DNA of 11,230 nt from the NCBI GenBank assembly GCA_040902585.1, contig JBBDXA010000255.1, forward strand, positions 1 through 11,230. Direction: 5' to 3'. A program made the translations under genes and the position numbers. The DNA is from JBBDXA01 sp040902585 (GTDB lineage: Bacteria > Planctomycetota > Phycisphaerae > Phycisphaerales > Phycisphaeraceae). The stretch's first letter is position 1. Every line of letters starts with the position of its first letter. Shown here piece by piece: positions 6,200-11,230 of this stretch. A model generated the notes under the pieces. It worked only from the letters and a program-made list of their open reading frames with translations. It searched no databases and was not told where the DNA came from.

Positions 6200-7450
6200 A
6201 TGTCTGGCATGTCATCGGCTACGCCTTCCGATCCCGAACGCGCTGCCCAGATCGCGCGCTGGCGGCTCATCCTTGGCAAAGGTTCGCAGGAGAGCCTCAC
6301 GAGGCTGGGTGTCCGCGCCGGATGTGCTGCGGGAATTCTCGAAGGCGAACAACTCGAAATGGATGAGGCGCTCGAAGCCGTTTACCCGTCCGATGATGAG
6401 GAGATTTCCCGCGATGAATGGGAGTCTTCTGCCGAGGGCCGGATGCACGGCTACGTCAAGGGGCGGACATTCCCACGCGTCGCCAAGTGGCTCGATCAGA
6501 TCCGCGACTATTTTCCCAAGGATGTCGTGGTGCTCCTCCAGCAGGATGCGATCGAACGCCACGGGATGAAACAACTTTTACTCGAGCCTGAGATCATGGC
6601 CAAGGTGGAGCCTTCGATTGATCTTGCCGCGGCGGTGCTTTCGCTCAAGAACATGGTGCCGGAGAAAGCGAAGGCGTCGGCCCGGGAGTTGGTCCGCCGC
6701 GTGGTCGAGGAGGTGCGAAAGAGACTTGAGGACAAGTTCACTCAAGCCATCCGCGGGGCGCTCAAACGCAATCACCACAGCCCGTTCCGCAGCCTTCCCA
6801 ACCTGGACTGGCCGCGCACGATTCGGCGGAATCTCAAGAACTATCAACCCGATCTGGGCACGATCATTCCCGAGCACATGTCCTTCTTCGGCAGGCAGTC
6901 CCGCCAGAATTCGTGGAACATCATCATCGCCATGGACCAGTCCGGATCGATGCATTCCTCACTGATCTACGGCGGCATCATGGGGGCGATCCTGGCGAGC
7001 ATTCCCGCGGTTGAAACTCATGTCGTGGCCTTCAATCATCAAGACGTCGTGGACCTGACCGACCTGTGCCACGACCCGGTCGATCTTCTCTTTGGCGTGC
7101 AACTGGGCGGCGCGGAGGACTACTGGAAGGCGACGTGCTACTGCGAACGCTTCATGCATACGCCCGCCAGGACGCTTTACATTCTGCTGGCTGATCTTCA
7201 CGACACGAGTCCCAACGAGAAGCGGTTCGTGAAGAAGATGGAGCACGTGCTGGGCAGCGGGGTGAAAGCGATCACGCTGCTGGCGATTTCGGATCAGGGG
7301 CAGCCGTCGTACAACGAAAACCTGGCGAAGAAACTCGCGGCGATGGGTATGCCTTGCTTCGGCTGCGTGCCGGACCGATTGCCCGATCTGCTGGCGGCGG
7401 CGATCAAGGGGCAGGACCTGACGCCCTTCGGGCAGGTGACGAAGAAGTGA
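6200..7450 (+). CDS. VWA-domain protein of the YehP type (MoxR-VWA cassette)
   Basis: The product is 416 aa from ATG 6200. The N-terminal helical region opens with RWRLILGKG (20-28), as in bacterial proteins found next to YehL-type ATPases. Then come FPRVAKWLDQIRDYFPKDVV (91-110), a helical segment, and NLDWPRTIRRNLKNYQPDLG (201-220). The VWA domain (about 238-405) has the MIDAS motif DQSGS (246-250) and LLADLHD (329-335). The family's usual GGGTD reads GGAED (303-307), so the MIDAS threonine is replaced by Glu. There is no signal peptide, so it is probably cytosolic, acting as adaptor for the AAA+ ATPase. The frame stays open back to GTG 5939, but those codons lie inside the repeat element. 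ATG 6200 has GGGGA 5 nt upstream and fits family N-termini; ATG 6209 or 6146 are alternatives. It converges on the DUF5682 gene. Confidence 0.9.
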   Translation: MSGMSSATPSDPERAAQIARWRLILGKGSQESLTRLGVRAGCAAGILEGEQLEMDEALEAVYPSDDEEISRDEWESSAEGRMHGYVKGRTFPRVAKWLDQIRDYFPKDVVVLLQQDAIERHGMKQLLLEPEIMAKVEPSIDLAAAVLSLKNMVPEKAKASARELVRRVVEEVRKRLEDKFTQAIRGALKRNHHSPFRSLPNLDWPRTIRRNLKNYQPDLGTIIPEHMSFFGRQSRQNSWNIIIAMDQSGSMHSSLIYGGIMGAILASIPAVETHVVAFNHQDVVDLTDLCHDPVDLLFGVQLGGAEDYWKATCYCERFMHTPARTLYILLADLHDTSPNEKRFVKKMEHVLGSGVKAITLLAISDQGQPSYNENLAKKLAAMGMPCFGCVPDRLPDLLAAAIKGQDLTPFGQVTKK

Positions 7451-7473
7451 ATCACGATCCGCTTTGTTGAAAA

Positions 7474-7510
7474 CCTCAAGCCCGATGGTGAGGCTTTGCG
7501 AACCGTCGGG
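7474..7510. terminator. Convergent intergenic hairpins, possible bidirectional terminator
   Basis: The 81-nt gap between the two convergent stops contains two competing stems. CCCGATGGT (7481-7489) pairs with ACCGTCGGG (7502-7510) over 9 bp with one G-U wobble. CCTCA (7474-7478) pairs with TGAGG (7489-7493) and is followed on the minus strand by TTTT (7473-7470). Position supports a terminator role, but U-tracts are short on the minus strand and absent on the plus strand. Confidence 0.4.
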
Positions 7511-7531
7511 GTATCCTGATCGCGCTCCTCT

Positions 7532-9904
7532 TTAGAGATCATCAAAATTGAATTCGTTGAGCGAGTCGACGCTCTTCTGTTCCTCTTCCGTCATCGGCTG
7601 CTCGATCAGCTCGCTGGTTTGATCCTCGTTCATGTCCCAGATTTCGCTCAGGTTCTCGCTGATGTGCCGCTTCTCTCGCGGGCTGAACGGCCCAAACGCG
7701 CGGCGGAGAAAAACGAGGGCCCGGCGAAACTGCTCCTCATCGAGCGTCTTGACGTAGGCGGCAAGCTGCTGCCACAGCGGCTGCCGCGCCAGCAGCGCGT
7801 AACGATTGCGCATCGACAGGCCCTCGAACCAGCCTGCGCCCAGATCGGCTTCGATGCCCGGCGAGAGGCGGCGCGAGACTTCGCGGGCCAGCTCTTCGTT
7901 GGAGATCAGCCCGCGCTCCAGCAGAATCGCGCAGGCGTAACCGGAGAGCACCGGGTTCCGCGTGTCCGAGGCGGCGAGTTCCTGGAGCCTTTCGATCCAC
8001 ATCGGTTCATCGACGCGGTCGTGATACTCAAGGGCCACCTTGTTCAGCTCATCGATGGCGATGATCGCGGGCCTGGCGGCCTGGCTGTCACAACCGGCGG
8101 CGGCGAAAAGCGCGAGCGCGCCTTGGACGAAAAGTTCTTCGATCAAAGGCAGCAGCGGCTCAGGATCGAATCGCCGCACATCGCCGTAGCGCGCGATCAT
8201 GCCGAGCTGATTGGCGGCATGCGCCACGGCATTGAACTGGCAACTGTCAGCGGCGAGCGCCTGCAAGCGCTGCCGGGCAAGCTCCATCGAACCCATCAGG
8301 CCGCACTGGCACGCGTCGCGCACGGCGGCGGCGGCCTCGGCGATATTCGTCGTCTTTTCCAGCGCGGTTTTGAACTTGTACGCCGTGGCCAGCTCGACCG
8401 TTTCACCCAGCAGCACGGCTTCGACGAGGCAGATTTCCGATTCAGGTGACCACTGAAGCGTCCAGTTCTCCGCCCACGTCGCGCCCTTTTGCCGGGACGC
8501 AGCGGGCAGCGCAAACGGCACCGCCAGCACGCGCAGACGATGCAGGAACGATGAGCGATTCAGGTCGAGGAATGCGGTCTCTTGCGTTTTGGCCTGGCGG
8601 TTTTCGCGCAGGTCCAGGGCAACATCCTGCTTCACCGTCGTGCGGTACTTCTCCAGCTTCAGCCGATCGAGCTGGCGATCGAAGTCGGCCTGGATCGAAG
8701 TCTTGCTCACACCCTTGGGCAGCGCGCCGATCGCGGTGCCGATCTCGACTTGCGACAGGGCATCGGCGATGGCGGCGCGCTCGCCGTGGCCGATGAGTGT
8801 GATGGCCGAATCCTGAAGATCGCGCAGCGTGGGCGCCAGGCCGTCTTTGAGGGCCGAGAGTGTGCGCGCCAGGCGCACGCCTTCGATCACCTCGGCTGTG
8901 GACCTGTGGGTGCCTGCGGCGCGCATGTGCCGGGCGACCATTGAGAGATAGCGGGCCGGCAGTTGTGCAAGGTCGGATGCTTCCAGCGCTTCCCAGAACA
9001 GCTCGAAATAAGCGGGCGCGAGGTTGCCCGCGCCGTAGCCGGATTGCGATGACAGCCGAAAGTAGGAGTAGGGCATCAGCGTGAGCTTGCTGCCGCGGCG
9101 TTTGAGACTATTAAGCTCACCATCGGACATGGGGGCAAGCTCTTCGCCCAGGACGGATGCGTGAAAAGCGCCGACCACTGCGACGATCTTTGAAGGGCGG
9201 ACGCCTGAGTCGATCACCTCGCGAATCCGCCGCCGCATGTATGCTTCGCGCACCAGGTTCTCCGCCCGCCATCGCGGCTCGGGCTCTTCCAGGACGCGAA
9301 GCTGTTCGCCGAAGTGGTGCGCCGCCAGCCGGTAACTGTCATCGCTGAGATTGTGCTCGAAGCAGCGCTCCCAATACGTTTCATAATCCGACTCGCCCGC
9401 CATCTGCGCGACTTGCGTGTAGAGCGAAACGGCGCGCTCCGGCCCCTGCACGACCTTGGGCTTTTCGCTGGGCTCGGGCGGAGGAACCTCCGCGCCGACG
9501 GCGGCCTTCTCTTCTTCCGTCCTGGGCTTGAGCTCATCCTTCGAGGCCGGCTCGTGCGAGGCGTTGTCACCCGCTTCCTGCAATGCCAGGAAAATGTCCG
9601 ATGGCAGGTCGATGAACTGGGCGCTGGCATCATGGTCAACCGCCCACTTCAGCGCCTGGTATTCCGGGCTGTATCGCGCGATGGGATACACCAGCGTGCG
9701 CACCGGCATCGAATCGGTGTAGGCCAGGATTGCAATCGGAGGCTTCGAGTCCTTGCGCACGATGTCGGGGATCAAAGCGTCCGCGTCACTGAGCCCTTCG
9801 ATGAGCACGACCTGCGGTTTGATCCGATCCAGAAAGGCGCGCAAGTGCCACGCGCCGCAAGGCGAGAGGTGACGGACGCCGAAAACATGAATGGGCTCAG
9901 CCAT
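7532..9904 (-). CDS. DUF5682-type protein of the MoxR-VWA cassette (YehM-like)
   Basis: 790 aa from ATG 9904 (MAEPIHVFGVRHLSPCGAWH). I recognise this as a DUF5682-type protein, usually encoded beside a MoxR-type ATPase and a VWA protein; E. coli YehM is, to my knowledge, the equivalent. Its biochemical function is unknown. Visible parts: a beta-alpha start with GVRH (9-12), then VVLIEG (32-37); a charged Pro/Glu/Lys-rich insert (about 115-155); VVGAFHASVL (243-252); and a long, mostly helical remainder ending in an acidic tail FNFDDL. GxRH...IEG...GAFH resembles the EreA/ChaN/TraB superfamily, whose paired histidines and glutamate sit at the active site; this is inference. The frame is open to 9994, but the extra 30 residues overlap the MoxR gene and are Gly/Arg-rich noise. 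The ATG lies 14 nt after the MoxR stop, so the two form an operon. No signal peptide or membrane segment is seen. Confidence 0.9.
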   Translation of the reverse strand: MAEPIHVFGVRHLSPCGAWHLRAFLDRIKPQVVLIEGLSDADALIPDIVRKDSKPPIAILAYTDSMPVRTLVYPIARYSPEYQALKWAVDHDASAQFIDLPSDIFLALQEAGDNASHEPASKDELKPRTEEEKAAVGAEVPPPEPSEKPKVVQGPERAVSLYTQVAQMAGESDYETYWERCFEHNLSDDSYRLAAHHFGEQLRVLEEPEPRWRAENLVREAYMRRRIREVIDSGVRPSKIVAVVGAFHASVLGEELAPMSDGELNSLKRRGSKLTLMPYSYFRLSSQSGYGAGNLAPAYFELFWEALEASDLAQLPARYLSMVARHMRAAGTHRSTAEVIEGVRLARTLSALKDGLAPTLRDLQDSAITLIGHGERAAIADALSQVEIGTAIGALPKGVSKTSIQADFDRQLDRLKLEKYRTTVKQDVALDLRENRQAKTQETAFLDLNRSSFLHRLRVLAVPFALPAASRQKGATWAENWTLQWSPESEICLVEAVLLGETVELATAYKFKTALEKTTNIAEAAAAVRDACQCGLMGSMELARQRLQALAADSCQFNAVAHAANQLGMIARYGDVRRFDPEPLLPLIEELFVQGALALFAAAGCDSQAARPAIIAIDELNKVALEYHDRVDEPMWIERLQELAASDTRNPVLSGYACAILLERGLISNEELAREVSRRLSPGIEADLGAGWFEGLSMRNRYALLARQPLWQQLAAYVKTLDEEQFRRALVFLRRAFGPFSPREKRHISENLSEIWDMNEDQTSELIEQPMTEEEQKSVDSLNEFNFDDL

Positions 9905-9918
9905 GGAACGCGCTTGAC

Positions 9919-11100
9919 CTACTTCTTTTCCTCTTCCTTTTTCTCCTTGACGGCCGGCTGCATTTCCATGCAAGCCGCATACAGCGGGCGCCACTCCGCG
10001 CCGCGTTTCTTCATCACATTCGACAGGTACTCCTGCCAGACGATGTTGTCCTTCTCTTCATCTTTCACGACCGCGCCTTGCAGACCCGAAGCGACATCCG
10101 TCGGCTCCACCTGCCCGCTGCCGAAGTTGCCCGCCAGCGCCATGCTGTTGACCAGGAGCGAAATGGCCTCGGCTGTCGATAGCGCGCCGCTGGGCGCTTT
10201 CACTTTGTTTTTGCCATCGAGTGTTTGGCCGTGCCGCAGTTCGCGGAAAATCGTGACTACTTTTTCGATCGCGTCGTGGGTCGGCACACTCGCCTTGATT
10301 TGAAGATTGGTGCCCAGTTCAGAAACGCGTTTGTGGACGATGTCGATCTCCGTTTCGAGCTCCGATGGCGAGGGGAGCACGACGATGTTGAATCGCCGCT
10401 TGAGCGCAGCTGACATATCGTTGACGCCGCGATCGCGCGTGTTGGCGGTGGCGATGACGGAGAAGCCGCGCGCCGCGGGCACTTCGGTCGTCAGCTCCGG
10501 CACGCTGATGCGCTTCTCTGAGAGGAGCGAAATCAACGCGTCCTGCACTTCACTGGCGCAGCGGGTGATTTCCTCGAGGCGGGCGATGGTGCCCGACTCC
10601 ATCGCGCGGAAGATGGGGCTTTTGATCAGGGCTTCGTGGCTGGGGCCGTGCGCGATGAGCATCGCGTAGTTCCAGGTGTAGCGAATCTGTTCTTCGGTGG
10701 TGCCCGCGGTGCCCTGCACGACCTTGCCGGAGTCGCCGTTGATCGCCGCGGCCAGGTGCTCGGAGAGCCAGGACTTGGCAGTGCCCGGCTCGCCGATGAG
10801 CAGCAGGGCGCGGTCGGTGACCAGTGTGGAGATGGCGATCTCCACGAGCCTGCGATGGCCGATGTATTTGGGCGTGATGTCAAGCTTGCCGGCTTTGCCT
10901 CCGGTGATGTAGGTGAGCACAGCGCGCGGAGACATGCGCCAACCGGCGGGGCGATCGTAATGATCTTCACGGATCAGCGCGTCGATCTCCTCTGCAAAGA
11001 GAACCTCCGCGGGCTGGCGAAGAATCGAGTCGCCTTTGGACTTGGCATCCGCGGTGGTGGTCGAAGCGACAGGAGACGATGGGGCAGCGGCTTTGGGCAT
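9919..11100 (-). CDS. MoxR-type AAA+ ATPase (YehL-like)
   Basis: A 393-aa cytosolic AAA+ ATPase expected to form a ring that remodels a target delivered by the VWA partner. Motifs: Walker A GEPGTAKS (103-110); Walker B region IARLEEITR (172-180), with Glu-Glu where classical MoxR has Asp-Glu, which I believe is usual in this subfamily; sensor 1 ATANTRDRGVND (217-228), Asn220; arginine finger in LKRRF (233-237); and a helical lid (about 275-345). The N-terminal 30 residues are Ala/Ser/Thr-rich, and the C-terminus is a charged KEKKEEEKK tail, perhaps for contacts with partners. ATG 11100 has no Shine-Dalgarno, but no closer alternative fits the family. It is first in a minus-strand operon with the DUF5682 gene. 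A repeat element starts 63 nt upstream, at 11164, so the promoter must lie in that short gap or inside the element. Confidence 0.93.
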   Translation of the reverse strand: MPKAAAPSSPVASTTTADAKSKGDSILRQPAEVLFAEEIDALIREDHYDRPAGWRMSPRAVLTYITGGKAGKLDITPKYIGHRRLVEIAISTLVTDRALLLIGEPGTAKSWLSEHLAAAINGDSGKVVQGTAGTTEEQIRYTWNYAMLIAHGPSHEALIKSPIFRAMESGTIARLEEITRCASEVQDALISLLSEKRISVPELTTEVPAARGFSVIATANTRDRGVNDMSAALKRRFNIVVLPSPSELETEIDIVHKRVSELGTNLQIKASVPTHDAIEKVVTIFRELRHGQTLDGKNKVKAPSGALSTAEAISLLVNSMALAGNFGSGQVEPTDVASGLQGAVVKDEEKDNIVWQEYLSNVMKKRGAEWRPLYAACMEMQPAVKEKKEEEKK

Positions 11101-11163
11101 GGGAGATTCACTGTAGGGGAACGACCTGGCGTGTGCTGGTTTGTGTCTCGCGAGGCTTTCATT

Positions 11164-11230
11164 CGGGCGTGACCCTATTATGTGGCATGATCAGTTTGGG
11201 TCAGTTGGGGTGCCATGGGCAAGCGGAGTC
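11164..11230. mobile_element. Second copy of the MITE-like element, cut by the window edge
   Basis: The 67 visible bases match 5934-6000 at 66 positions; the only change is T at 11197 for G at 5967. It begins at the same terminal CGGGCGTG, has the two TCAGTTGGGG-like units and enters arm 1 of the internal palindrome. It lies in the same orientation as the first copy, so the two are direct repeats 5.2 kb apart around the VWA/DUF5682/MoxR genes. The right end and any target duplication (expected TTCATT, from 11158-11163) are outside the window. Confidence 0.85.

Noticed and set aside
9905..9994. 30-residue extension of the DUF5682 protein
   Set aside because: It overlaps the MoxR gene and translates to Gly/Arg/Lys-rich noise; MAEPIHVFGVRHL is the natural family start.
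5928..11230. Composite transposon made of two element copies plus the three-gene cassette
   Set aside because: The left copy has its own flanking ATAGTG on both sides, which indicates single insertion; the right end of copy 2 is not available to test a cassette-wide duplication.
1..11230. CRISPR array or rRNA genes
   Set aside because: No regularly spaced repeats and no rRNA-like conserved segments were seen; the only multi-copy sequences are the element copies and short tandem repeats.

Overview
The window is GC-rich bacterial DNA, most likely chromosomal. Few starts have a Shine-Dalgarno, pyruvate carboxylase is a single chain, the tRNA has no encoded CCA, and a small protein ends in an SDDPxAP tail. 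Together these suggest Planctomycetota (Phycisphaerae-like), but this is only a tentative guess.

Layout, left to right. (1) Positions 1-1153 hold two minus-strand hypothetical genes. One is a small soluble protein with a strong Shine-Dalgarno. The other, 4 nt downstream, is a membrane protein with an internal lipobox-like segment. They lie against the 3' end of a minus-strand tRNA-Ala(TGC) at 1154-1226, the usual place for an integrated island. (2) Positions 1227-1673 are non-coding, with a tandem 12-mer, a small palindrome and a minus-strand intrinsic terminator. (3) Positions 1674-5923 carry a two-gene plus-strand operon: pyc (biotin-dependent pyruvate carboxylase, 1148 aa) overlapped by ATGA with birA, the ligase that biotinylates it. 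(4) Positions 5928-6124 hold a complete 185-bp non-autonomous element with imperfect 23-bp terminal inverted repeats, two 40-nt internal inverted arms and a 6-bp target duplication (ATAGTG). A second copy begins at 11164 and runs off the right edge, 66/67 identical over the visible part. (5) Between the two copies lies a three-gene cassette: a VWA protein (plus strand), convergent with a minus-strand pair made of a DUF5682-type protein and a MoxR-type AAA+ ATPase.

The last cassette matches the widespread but functionally uncharacterised group I know as E. coli yehL/yehM/yehP (often with a SWIM zinc-finger protein, yehQ). By analogy with other MoxR-VWA pairs, the ATPase would remodel a target bound through the VWA adaptor. 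The DUF5682 protein is the unknown: its N-terminal third shows a GxRH...IEG...GAFH pattern reminiscent of the EreA/ChaN/TraB (TIKI) hydrolase-like fold. The split, tail-to-tail gene order and the repeats at both ends make this the most interesting part of the window.
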